A stretch of 64,000 nucleotides of DNA, taken from the NCBI RefSeq assembly GCF_040729435.1, contig NZ_CP160398.1, positions 5,871,001-5,935,000 of the forward strand. Direction: 5' to 3'. Position numbers and translations under genes: made by a program. Below, one piece after another: positions 8,842-16,304 of this stretch. Within the stretch, counting starts at the first letter, position 1. The number at the start of each line of letters is the position of its first letter. This DNA is from Pseudomonas sp. HOU2 (GTDB taxonomy: Bacteria; Pseudomonadota; Gammaproteobacteria; Pseudomonadales; Pseudomonadaceae). Below the pieces are notes generated by a model. That model saw nothing but the letters and a program-made list of their open reading frames with translations. It was not told the origin of the DNA and made no database searches.

Positions 8842-10275
8842 TCACGCCACTTGTTGCAGAATGTCGCGCAGGCGATCCAGAGCGGTGTCGATGTCCAGCG
8901 TCTCGATGGCGCCGAAGCCGAAGTACAGGCCGTTTCTCGCCGGTTGCTGGTGATAGAAACCATTGATCGAATACAGCCCGACCTCGACCTTTTTCGCCAG
9001 CTCGATCACCAGTGGCAAATCCACCGGCACCTTGCAGAACACCGCCATGTGGAAGCCAGCACTGGCCGGCACCGCGTCGAGCCAGGGTGAAAGATCACCG
9101 GCCATACGCGCCAGAATCCGTTCGCGACGCTGGGCATAAATCCCGTGGCAACGGCGGATGTGTTTGAGCAAACAACCCTCGGCGATGAACTTGGCCAGCG
9201 CCCACTGCGGCAGGGTCGAGGCGTGCAGGTCGGTGAGCTGTTTGGCGCGGATCACCGCTTCGAGAATCGCCGGCGGCAGGATCGCGTAACCCAGACGCAA
9301 TTCCGGCAGCAGGGTCTTGGAGAAGGTACCGACATAGGCCACGATGCCCCGCTGATCAAGGCTGAACAGAGAGTCCGTAGGCCGGCCTTCGTAGCGGAAT
9401 TCGCTGTCATAGTCGTCCTCGACGATGATCGCGCCCAGCTCATAAGCCCGGGCCAGCAAGGCCTCGCGGCGCGCTTGGCTCATCGGCATGCCCAGCGGGA
9501 ACTGGTGCGACGGGGTGACATAAATCAAACGCGTGCCCTCGGGAATCTGCTCGACCACAATGCCTTCGGCATCCACCGGCACGCCGACCACCTCGGCGCC
9601 GTGGGTGCCAAACAACAGACGGGCCGGCGGATAACCCGGATCTTCCATCGCCACCCGGCTGCCGGGGCTGATCAGCACGCGGGTGATCAGGTCCAGCGCC
9701 TGTTGCGCGCCGTTGCACACCACGATGTCTTCGTCCTGACAGTTGATCCCGCGCGAGAACGCGATGTGCCGGGCAATCGCATTGCGCAGCGCCGGCAGGC
9801 CCTCGGGCACGCTGTAGAACCCCTTGGACGCGGCCATTTGGCGCATCGCGTGCGAGACGCAGCGGCGCCAGTCGTCATGGGGGAATTGGCCCTTGCTGGT
9901 GGCGCCGCCAATGAAGTCGTAGCGCAACGAACCTTGCAGCGTCGGGTGGCGCAGGAACACCGGCAGGTTGCGCCAGCTTTCGATGACCTCGGCGCTGGCC
10001 AGTTCGGTATGGCTTTGCTTGCGCTGGATCTGCGCCGGGCGGGCATTGACGTAAGTGCCTTTGCCGATCACCCCGGTGAGAAAGTTTTCGTAGGTCAGCT
10101 GCGCATAAGTGTCGGAAATGGTCTTGCGCGAGATTCCCAGTTGCTCGGCCAGCAAGCGACTGGGCGGCAACTGCGTACCGGCGGCCAGACGCCCGGACTC
10201 GATGGCGCCGCGCAACTGCTGGTACAACTGACCGGCGAGGTCCTTGCGGCCATTGATCACGACGTGAAGTTCCAT
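8842..10275 (-). CDS. MocR/PdxR-family transcriptional regulator (GntR wHTH + aminotransferase fold)
   Basis: A 477-residue protein with an N-terminal GntR winged helix (about residues 12-80, AGTQLPPSRLLAEQLGISRKT) and a C-terminal fold-type-I aminotransferase domain (about 110-470). The PLP lysine is visible in VGTFSKTLLPELRLGY. Proteins of this class sense PLP or an amino-type ligand and regulate neighbouring, often divergent, genes. The ATG at 10275 gives the family N-terminus; a longer frame to 10443 would read through a REPIN. The likely target is the divergent AhpD-like gene at 10591, with operators expected in 10276-10377. Confidence 0.92.
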   Translation of the reverse strand: MELHVVINGRKDLAGQLYQQLRGAIESGRLAAGTQLPPSRLLAEQLGISRKTISDTYAQLTYENFLTGVIGKGTYVNARPAQIQRKQSHTELASAEVIESWRNLPVFLRHPTLQGSLRYDFIGGATSKGQFPHDDWRRCVSHAMRQMAASKGFYSVPEGLPALRNAIARHIAFSRGINCQDEDIVVCNGAQQALDLITRVLISPGSRVAMEDPGYPPARLLFGTHGAEVVGVPVDAEGIVVEQIPEGTRLIYVTPSHQFPLGMPMSQARREALLARAYELGAIIVEDDYDSEFRYEGRPTDSLFSLDQRGIVAYVGTFSKTLLPELRLGYAILPPAILEAVIRAKQLTDLHASTLPQWALAKFIAEGCLLKHIRRCHGIYAQRRERILARMAGDLSPWLDAVPASAGFHMAVFCKVPVDLPLVIELAKKVEVGLYSINGFYHQQPARNGLYFGFGAIETLDIDTALDRLRDILQQVA

Positions 10276-10377
10276 ACCGACGCGGCTCCGGGGGGCGATT
10301 GAAGTGTCGGCCAGATTACCGCTGTTGCGTGATGGGCAGTAGTTGCGCGTTGCAAAAACCCAAAATTGGTCACCATC

Positions 10378-10474
10378 CCTGTAGGAGCTGCCGCAGGCTG
10401 CGATCTTTTGATCTTGCTTTTGTTTATAAAAACTCAAAGTCAAAAGATCGCAGCCTGCGGCAGCTCCTACAGGG
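10378..10474. repeat. REPIN, family B (GTAGGAGCTGCCGCAGGCTGCGATC)
   Basis: An inverted pair of TGTAGGAGCTGCCGCAGGC... and its complement, each followed inward by GATCTTTTGA. Family B recurs at 11204, 24411, 30711, 48894, 51188, 57902, 62776 and 63658. It sits in the divergent MocR/AhpD-like intergenic region, leaving about 100 bases on each side for promoters. Confidence 0.9.
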
Positions 10475-10590
10475 GATTTGTGTGGGGCCGGGATTTTCGG
10501 TGGTGTGGCGGTTTTTCGTGGAATTGGGGCTGTAACGCTGGCGCATCAGCGCTTACCGTAAATCCACTATCCCGCATTCCGAGACCTGCC

Positions 10591-11031
10591 ATGTCCCCGC
10601 GTCTGGACTACTACAACGCCTCACCCAAGGCGATGAAAGCGATGATCGCCATGGAAGCGCTGACCCGCGACCTGAGCATCGAGGCGCCGCTGTTGCAACT
10701 GATCAGGATCCGCGCTTCGCAGCTCAACGGCTGCGCGTTCTGCACCGACATGCACTCGGTGGACGCGCGGCGGGCCGGGGAGAGTGAGCGGCGTTTGTAT
10801 GCGATCGCGGTGTGGCGCGACAGTGGGTTCTTCAATCCGCGTGAGCGGGCGGCGTTGGCCTGGGCCGAGGCGGTGACTTTGTTGGCCGAGAGTCATGTGC
10901 CGGACGATGTTTACCAGATGGCCCGCGAGCAATTCAATGAAGGCGAAATGGTCGACCTGACCATGGCTGTCACCACGATCAACAGCTGGAATCGCCTCGC
11001 AGTAAGCTTCCGCCAGACCCCAAGCGATTGA
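10591..11031 (+). CDS. carboxymuconolactone decarboxylase (AhpD-like) family protein
   Basis: A 146-residue all-helical protein of the CMD/AhpD superfamily (PF02627). The diagnostic Cys-x2-Cys with downstream His is visible in NGCAFCTDMH near residues 47-56, the redox/proton-relay motif of AhpD-like alkylhydroperoxidases. The ATG at 10591 gives the usual family start (SPRLDYYNASPKAMKAM). Such proteins act in peroxide reduction or as small decarboxylases. Divergence from a MocR regulator is a recurrent Pseudomonas arrangement, so regulation by that protein is likely. Confidence 0.88.
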   Translation: MSPRLDYYNASPKAMKAMIAMEALTRDLSIEAPLLQLIRIRASQLNGCAFCTDMHSVDARRAGESERRLYAIAVWRDSGFFNPRERAALAWAEAVTLLAESHVPDDVYQMAREQFNEGEMVDLTMAVTTINSWNRLAVSFRQTPSD

Positions 11032-11044
11032 CATGCACATAACC

Positions 11045-11177
11045 TGTGGCGAGGGAGCTTGCTCCCGCTCGGCTGCGCAGCAGTCGCCAAACCTTTGCAT
11101 GCGGTCTGCCAGCTAATACCGGTTCGGCAGGTTTGGGGGCGCTGCGCACCCCAGCGGGAGCAAGCTCCCTCGCCACA
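11045..11177. repeat. REPIN, family C
   Basis: Inverted pair of GTGGCGAGGGAGCTTGCTCCC and its complement, with inner CGGCTGCGCAGCAG-like arms, just after the AhpD-like gene. Confidence 0.9.
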
Positions 11178-11203
11178 AAGGTCTGGTCTTCAGTTTGGTG
11201 GAA

Positions 11204-11329
11204 AGATCGCAGCCTTCGGCAGCTCCTGCATGGGATCGAATGTAGGAGCTGCCGAAGGCTGCGATCTTTTGACTTTGATTTTTGAAAGCCAGATCAAAAG
11301 ATCGCAGCGTGCCGCAGCTCCTACAGGGG
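11204..11329. repeat. three-copy family B array
   Basis: Three B-type copies alternate in orientation: 11204-11230, 11240-11270 and 11299-11329. The first two face away from each other and could form a near-perfect hairpin with a short loop; the last two form an ordinary REPIN. Together with the adjacent family C pair they fill the whole 300-base gap between the AhpD-like gene and the convergent small exported protein. Confidence 0.85.
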
Positions 11330-11331
11330 CC

Positions 11332-11646
11332 TCAGTTTGGTGGGCGTTGTGGTTTGACTGAGGTGCCGAAGGTGTTGCCCATACGTGTGCCAGTTGCGGC
11401 CGGGGTTGCGAGGCCAACCTGATTCGGTGGCCGCTTGTTCACCGGCACATTCAGCGCTTCCTGATTCTTCTGCGCAGCCGCAGCGCCCTCGGGATTGTTG
11501 CCCATCTGCTGACTCAGACAATCGTAATTCGGCGCCTTGTAGCCACCCACCGTCACCTCCACACAGCCCAGCGGCTGTTCGGCGTGGGCACTGGCGAAGG
11601 CGCTCAGCAGCAGCCCGCCGAGGGCGAATTTCCACAGTGATTTCAT
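11332..11646 (-). CDS. small exported protein of unknown function
   Basis: A 104-residue protein with a clear Sec signal peptide (about residues 1-22, ending ASAHA). The mature part is about 82 residues, polar, rich in Asn, Pro, Gly and Gln, with two Cys residues (in GCVEV and DCLSQQ) that could pair in the periplasm. No family is recognised; such proteins are widespread as conserved hypotheticals in Pseudomonas. The ATG at 11646 is preceded by AGGAGGC, a strong ribosome binding site. The gene begins just before the vreA-like operon on the opposite strand. Confidence 0.78.
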   Translation of the reverse strand: MKSLWKFALGGLLLSAFASAHAEQPLGCVEVTVGGYKAPNYDCLSQQMGNNPEGAAAAQKNQEALNVPVNKRPPNQVGLATPAATGTRMGNTFGTSVKPQRPPN

Positions 11647-11769
11647 GCAAGCCTCCTGGCCGGCCCGAAGCGGCCGTTCTCTATTGGCAGTCTAGTGCAA
11701 GCCTCGCGCGAATCCCGTGATGGTTTTTTTGCACCGCCCGTCACACCAGATTCATAAACAGCCATCAGG

Positions 11770-12519
11770 ATGACGGTTTTCAGGGGTACGTCAGCCGTGC
11801 AGCGAGGCAGTTCCAGGGACGGTCTTCAGCATTCAGCGACTCTCGTGCGTCGGGTGAGTCTGGGGCTGCTGCTTGGCTGGTTCAGCGGTGCGGCGACAGC
11901 CGAACCGGTGCCGGCCGATATGCGCATGACGCTGCACATCCCGGCGCAGGACCTGGCCCGGGCGCTGGATCAGTACAGCCATGCCACCGGGGTGGCGGTG
12001 CTGGTCGACAGTCAGTTGAGTCGCGGTCGACGCTCGTTGGCGGTCGATGGCGAATACACCGCTGCCGACGCCTTGCGCCGTTTGCTCGGCGGCAGTGGCC
12101 TGATGGCGCGCTATGCCCGCGACGATGCGTTCACCTTGCAAGTGGCGCAGGTCGAGGACGTGCCGTCGGCCCTGGACAAAACCACCCCGGCCAGTGCCGC
12201 TGTCAGTCGCAGCTACGCCACCGCCGTGCAAGCGGCGATCGAGAGCAACCTGTGCCGTTCGCCACTGACTCGCCCAGGCAGCTATCGCGCAGTGTTGCAG
12301 GTCTGGGTCGGGCGCGACGGCGTGGTGCAGCACAACCGGTTGGTCACCACCACCGGTGATGTACGGCGTGATACCGCGCTGGTAGAGAGCTTTCGCAATC
12401 TCAGGATCGACCGGCCGACGCCCAGCGCGTTGCGTCAGCCGGTCACGTTGCTGTTGTTACCGGAGTCGTCAGGGAAACGCATGGAATGCACCAAATGGGA
12501 AGGAGTTTCCGGGGGATGA
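11770..12519 (+). CDS. vreA: VreA-like cell-surface signalling protein (STN + TonB C-terminal-like, no barrel)
   Basis: A 249-residue exported protein. A hydrophobic signal at about residues 28-44 is followed by a secretin/TonB short N-terminal (STN) domain (about 53-125, starting with the LHIPAQDLARALDQYS motif) and a TonB-C-like domain (about 145-240). It has no 22-strand receptor barrel, unlike FecA. This layout, directly followed by an ECF sigma gene and a FecR gene, is that of VreA of the P. aeruginosa PUMA3 system. The start is uncertain: ATG 11770 has poor ribosome-binding spacing, and the GTG at 11845 would give a tighter signal peptide. It overlaps vreI by four bases (ATGA). Confidence 0.85.
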   Translation: MTVFRGTSAVQRGSSRDGLQHSATLVRRVSLGLLLGWFSGAATAEPVPADMRMTLHIPAQDLARALDQYSHATGVAVLVDSQLSRGRRSLAVDGEYTAADALRRLLGGSGLMARYARDDAFTLQVAQVEDVPSALDKTTPASAAVSRSYATAVQAAIESNLCRSPLTRPGSYRAVLQVWVGRDGVVQHNRLVTTTGDVRRDTALVESFRNLRIDRPTPSALRQPVTLLLLPESSGKRMECTKWEGVSGG

Positions 12520-13067
12520 AAGACACCGGACAAGGTTCGATGGTCCAGCTGTTCCTGACGTCCTACGAGGACTTTCGGGTGCGCTTGCGCAGGCGTCTCG
12601 GTTCGGAAGACCTGGCCAACGACGTGCTGCACGAAACCTACCTGCGGGTCGACCGCATGGAAACGCCGCCGAACCTGCTGCGGCCCAACGCCTACCTCTA
12701 TCGCATGGCCCTGAACATCGCCGCCGACCGCCGTCAGGCCGATGCGCGCCTGCTCACCGGCGAGGAAGTCGAAGAGCTGCTGCAAATCGGCGACGAGGCG
12801 CTGGATCCGGCGCGAGTGGTCGGTGGGCAGAAGGAAATCCAGTCGCTGCTCAGCGCCCTCTACGAGCTGCCCGCGCGGCGTCGCAGAATCTTCATCGCCG
12901 CGCGGCTGGAGGAGGCGCCGCACCTGGAAATCTCCCAGCGCTTCGGCATCTCCACACGCATGGTCGAAAAGGAAATCAAAGCCGCGTTGGGCTTCTGCGC
13001 GGCGAAACTGGAAAGAAAAGTGTTTCAGCGGTTCGGTCGCGGGGCCGGAAAACCGTCTTCTGAATAG
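12516..13067 (+). CDS. vreI: ECF sigma factor, FecI/VreI-like
   Basis: A 183-residue sigma-70 family ECF factor. Region 2 covers about residues 10-75 (DLANDVLHETYLRVDR) and region 4 about 115-165 (LPARRRRIFIAARLEEAPHLEISQRFGIS helix-turn-helix). The ATG at 12516 overlaps the vreA stop as ATGA and has AAGGAG upstream; an upstream in-frame ATG at 12486 lies inside vreA and is less likely. With vreA and vreR it forms a cell-surface signalling unit; in P. aeruginosa the equivalent sigma factor activates hxc, lapA and pdtA under phosphate limitation, and the same targets lie downstream here. Confidence 0.93.
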   Translation: MKDTGQGSMVQLFLTSYEDFRVRLRRRLGSEDLANDVLHETYLRVDRMETPPNLLRPNAYLYRMALNIAADRRQADARLLTGEEVEELLQIGDEALDPARVVGGQKEIQSLLSALYELPARRRRIFIAARLEEAPHLEISQRFGISTRMVEKEIKAALGFCAAKLERKVFQRFGRGAGKPSSE

Positions 13068-13098
13068 TGCCCGATCATTTCGTTGAGAATCTGCGCGT

Positions 13099-14037
13099 TT
13101 GAACATCTTTCGACTGACACCTGCCGAGCCATCGGCGGCCGACAATCTGCACAGTGAAGCCCACGACTGGTTGGTCCTGCTGACCTCCGGCCGCGCCACC
13201 GTGGCCGACGCCCGGGCGTTGCGCCAGTGGTGCGCGCAGAGCGCCGAGCATGCTCAGGCTTTCGAGCAGGCCAAGGTGTTGTGGCACAACCTGCAGCCTG
13301 CCGCTGAAATGCTGCAGTCGCCTCGGCGCTTCGGTCGCCGTGCGTTTCTCGGTGGTGCGATTGCTGCGTCGGCTGCGTTTTTGCTGGTGCGCGGGACGAT
13401 TCCCGGTGGCTTCGAAGGGCTCGGCGCCGATTACATCACCGAAGTCGGCCAGCAGAAGCGTTTCGAACCGGCCGACGGCGTACGCCTGGAACTCAACACC
13501 CAGACCCGCATCAACCAGCGCTCTGCCGATGATGGTGTGCAGGGTTTTGAGCTGGTCAGCGGTGAGGTTGAAGTACAGACCGCGCGGCTGCCATTGGCGA
13601 TGCAGGCTGGAGGAGGGTGGTTGCGTGCCAGTCAGGCACGGTTCAATTTGCGCAACACCGATCAACAAGTCTGCGTGACCTGCCTCGATGGTTCGGTGGA
13701 CGTCAATGTCGATGGCCGCAGCCTGCGCTTGCAGCCGGGTGAGCAACTGACCTACGACGCGCAGCAAGTGGGCGCAGTGCAAAGCGTCGACACCGCCGCA
13801 GTGATGAACTGGCGCCAACAGGTACTGGTATTCAACGGCGCGACCCTCAGCCAGATGATCGACGAGATCAACCGCTACCGCCCTGGCATGTTGCTGCTGC
13901 TCAACCGCGAACTCGGCCAACGCCGCGTCCAGGCCCGCTTCAGCCTCGACCAACTCGCCGGCGTCGCCCTGCTGATCCGCGATGCCTACGGCGTCAAATG
14001 CACCGAACTACCCGGCGGCGTCGTCGTCCTCAGCTAA
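13099..14037 (+). CDS. vreR: FecR-family anti-sigma factor, VreR-like
   Basis: A 312-residue membrane regulator. The N-terminal cytoplasmic part (about 1-75, DUF4880-like, with AHDWLVLLTSGRATVADARAL) should bind the sigma factor; a single transmembrane helix lies at about 78-97; the periplasmic part contains the FecR domain (about 110-210) and a C-terminal STN-like segment that contacts the surface sensor. The best start is the TTG at 13099, because no ATG or GTG fits the family N-terminus; the true start could differ by a few codons. It is 31 bases behind vreI and ends before a convergent REPIN. Confidence 0.9.
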   Translation: MNIFRLTPAEPSAADNLHSEAHDWLVLLTSGRATVADARALRQWCAQSAEHAQAFEQAKVLWHNLQPAAEMLQSPRRFGRRAFLGGAIAASAAFLLVRGTIPGGFEGLGADYITEVGQQKRFEPADGVRLELNTQTRINQRSADDGVQGFELVSGEVEVQTARLPLAMQAGGGWLRASQARFNLRNTDQQVCVTCLDGSVDVNVDGRSLRLQPGEQLTYDAQQVGAVQSVDTAAVMNWRQQVLVFNGATLSQMIDEINRYRPGMLLLLNRELGQRRVQARFSLDQLAGVALLIRDAYGVKCTELPGGVVVLS

Positions 14038-14067
14038 TCCAACCCAACACCCACAAACACCATAAAA

Positions 14068-14162
14068 CCCTGTGGGAGCTGGCTTGCCAGCGATAGCGGC
14101 ATGTCAGGCAATGAGATGTTGGATGTGAATACCCCATCGCTGGCAAGCCAGCTCCCACAGGG
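14068..14162. repeat. REPIN, family A
   Basis: CCTGTGGGAGCTGGCTTGCC and its inverted partner, between the convergent genes vreR and hxcW. Confidence 0.9.
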
Positions 14163-14178
14163 ACCTCAGTAATCCAGA

Positions 14179-14787
14179 TTATTGCAGCGGCCCCATCACC
14201 TGCCGATACCGCTCCACCCCCTGCGCCGTCTCCCGCATCAACCGCACCTCCAACCCCAACGGGTCCTCCCGCCGATTCCCACTCAACTGCCGCCAACCCT
14301 TATCCACCTCCCAAACCCGCACCTGCACATCACTCACACCCTGTAACACCGCCACCCCAGCCCCCGGCGCCGGCAACGGATACCGACTGCGCGCCTCAGC
14401 CACCGCCCGATACAACGTATCCCCCTTGACCCACCACCGCACCCGCTGCAAAGCCCCAGGCTGATCCGCCGCACGGCGAATAACATCCAGCCGGAACCCC
14501 TTGCTGTCACTGCTCCGCACCGTCACCGCAGGCGGCGCACTCGGCGGCTCATCATCCACGCCAACCTTCTTCGGCTCAGTCAATTCAATCCCCGCGCGCA
14601 TCTCCACATCACGCTGCAACTGATTCAACGCCCGCAACAGACTGTCGCTCTGCTCACTGCTCGCCTGCAAATGACTGTCCGCCCGCGTCACACTGTCCAG
14701 CCCGCGCCAGGCAATCAGACTGACCACCGCCATCAGCAGAATCGCGACCATCACCTCGATCAGGGTAAAGCCCCGTTGATCGTTCAT
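14179..14787 (-). CDS. hxcW: T2SS minor pseudopilin, GspJ/HxcW-like
   Basis: A 202-residue type IV pilin-like protein. The prepilin cleavage and N-methylation motif RGFTLIEVMVA begins at residue 5, followed by a hydrophobic helix to about residue 25, then a globular domain with GspJ features (WRGLDSVTRA and a late WRQLSG segment). Prepilin peptidase would process it at Gly-Phe. It begins inside the end of hxcU with a four-base ATGA overlap on the minus strand, so the two are co-translated. Position and order equal HxcW of the P. aeruginosa Hxc system. Confidence 0.9.
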   Translation of the reverse strand: MNDQRGFTLIEVMVAILLMAVVSLIAWRGLDSVTRADSHLQASSEQSDSLLRALNQLQRDVEMRAGIELTEPKKVGVDDEPPSAPPAVTVRSSDSKGFRLDVIRRAADQPGALQRVRWWVKGDTLYRAVAEARSRYPLPAPGAGVAVLQGVSDVQVRVWEVDKGWRQLSGNRREDPLGLEVRLMRETAQGVERYRQVMGPLQ

Positions 14788-15236
14788 TGCACACTGATCC
14801 TTCCACTGGCATCGCGCAGCACACTCAGCCGATTGAGCCCATCCGACAAGGTCAATCGCAGCGGCGGATTGATCCACTCGGCGTTAAGCACAACCTTCTG
14901 CTTCGGCTCCACCCGCACCTCCAGCTTCGGACTCTGCCAAGTGCGCGGCCGCAACTGCGGGTCATCCTTGAAATGCTCAAAACCCCGACCACTGTCACTG
15001 CGCCGACTGAAGCGAAAGCCCTTGCCATCACTCACCCACACAATCGGCCGACCATCGGCGCGGGCCTCTGCCTGCGCCACCTGCAGCAACTGCGCCACAC
15101 GCTCGGCGTCCTTGCGCAGCAACTGCAGCGGATCCGGCTTGATACTCAAACTGATCGCCGCACTGGCAATCCCGATGATCACCAGCACCACCATCAGCTC
15201 AATCAGCGTAAAACCCTGTTGCTTGCCCACCTTCAT
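14784..15236 (-). CDS. hxcU: T2SS minor pseudopilin, GspH/HxcU-like
   Basis: A 150-residue pseudopilin with leader MKVGKQQG and the motif GFTLIELMVVLVIIGIAS, then a GspH-like globular domain (about 35-150). A longer frame goes up to 15296, but the ATG at 15236 gives a normal short prepilin leader. It is the first gene of the minus-strand pair hxcU-hxcW and is divergent from hxcP, with about 130 bases for two promoters. Confidence 0.9.
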   Translation of the reverse strand: MKVGKQQGFTLIELMVVLVIIGIASAAISLSIKPDPLQLLRKDAERVAQLLQVAQAEARADGRPIVWVSDGKGFRFSRRSDSGRGFEHFKDDPQLRPRTWQSPKLEVRVEPKQKVVLNAEWINPPLRLTLSDGLNRLSVLRDASGRISVQ

Positions 15237-15369
15237 CGGTTGCGCACTCCGTTGCGTCCTGCCCCGTCCCAAAAAAACATCCTGCACGGCCAACATGTAA
15301 GACGTGTGAAATAAAACCGTGAGAATTGCCGCGTAGCCTGTCAGCAGGGACTAAAAGGAGATTCAGCCC

Positions 15370-15801
15370 ATGATGCTCACCACCCGCATATCCCCCCCGC
15401 AAACCGTCCAGGCCCTCGCACTGCTCGCCGCCTTGGTCGGCGTCGCGACCTGGTCGTCACTACTCCTGACCTCCGCCGAATCCCACACCCCACCAGCCCC
15501 CCCGCAAATGCTCGCGGCGCGCATTGACAGCCCGGCGTTGCAGTGGTTTTCCAACCAGGCGGCGTCGATGGACATCAAGGTGAGCGGGGTGATGGCGGGG
15601 AGTCGCGGGGCGGTGGCGATTCTGAGTTTGAACGATGGGCCGCCGCGGAGTTTTCTGCAGGGGGAGAGGGTGGGGCCTGGGGTGAAGTTGGTGGCGGTGG
15701 AGGGGGATGGGGTGGTGATTGAGCAGGGTGGGGAGAGGGTGCGGTTGGGGGTGGAGAGGTTGGGGGAGGGGGTGGTTTTGCCGAGTCTTAAGAGGCCCTG
15801 A
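15370..15801 (+). CDS. hxcP: T2SS inner-membrane component, short GspC/HxcP-like
   Basis: A 143-residue protein with one N-terminal transmembrane helix (about 12-32), a Pro-rich linker (about 36-48) and a homology-region domain (about 58-135, with IKVSGVMAGSRGAVAILSLNDG). Classical GspC proteins are about 270 residues and end in a PDZ or coiled-coil domain; this one stops after the HR domain. It should connect the inner-membrane platform to the secretin. AAAGGAG precedes the tandem ATG ATG start. The last 150 bases are extremely G-rich on the coding strand. The gene lies at the left border of the inserted island. Confidence 0.85.
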   Translation: MMLTTRISPPQTVQALALLAALVGVATWSSLLLTSAESHTPPAPPQMLAARIDSPALQWFSNQAASMDIKVSGVMAGSRGAVAILSLNDGPPRSFLQGERVGPGVKLVAVEGDGVVIEQGGERVRLGVERLGEGVVLPSLKRP

Positions 15802-16304
15802 TTTGTAGGGTTGAAGTCGTTATTTTTGCCGTTTAGTTGAATGCCAGTTTAAGTGCCTCCAAAAGCAGGGAGCCGAGATGTAAGCGAGTGCTTGTTGTCG
15901 CTCTCGGCCTGATGCAGGTAATCGAGAATTTCCGCTACCGGCCAGAAGCGGACGTTCGCAACCGACCGCTAGCGGCGATAAGCAGTACATGACTCCTTTC
16001 GCTTGAGATCCATAGGATCACCCGAAGAAATTTCTTAGCTGTTAAATAGGATCCCCTAGACCTTATGTCTGATGGACTTCTAGGCACGCTCACGCGCTAG
16101 CGAGAGTCCCTAATCGAAAAACATGGCAAGGTTACATTTCATCAGCTTTACTGCACAAATACTCAAAAAACACCTTCGATGTCCTTCGATGACGTAGCAC
16201 ACTCAAGATGAACGTGGAAGTGAGTTTTATCATCAAAGTTCGGAGGTTGCTGTCGAGGGGGACCTATTATGGGAATTCGGCGGCGACACTTCAGGGGGGG
16301 GGAA
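15802..16304. other. non-coding left margin of the accessory island
   Basis: About 500 bases of lower-GC DNA without a supportable gene. A segment with GGCCAGAAGCGGACGTTC (about 15941-15958) resembles, in inverted form, a GCTTCTGGCCGACAGCGG stretch near 21203 on the other side of the SIR2-HerA region, consistent with a shared intergenic repeat or border remnant. No tRNA, att core or integrase is visible. The promoter of the SIR2 gene must lie in the right part. A run of eight or nine G precedes the start codon and serves as part of an unusual ribosome binding site. Confidence 0.5.

Noticed and set aside
10276..10443. Longer N-termini for several genes (MocR, eptA, porin, hxcR) reading through adjacent REPINs
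   Set aside because: Family N-termini, signal peptides and ribosome binding sites support the inner starts; the extensions translate repeat sequence.
15802..16304. tRNA, attachment site or integrase at the island border
   Set aside because: No cloverleaf, no direct repeat matching the other border and no recombinase gene could be found by eye.
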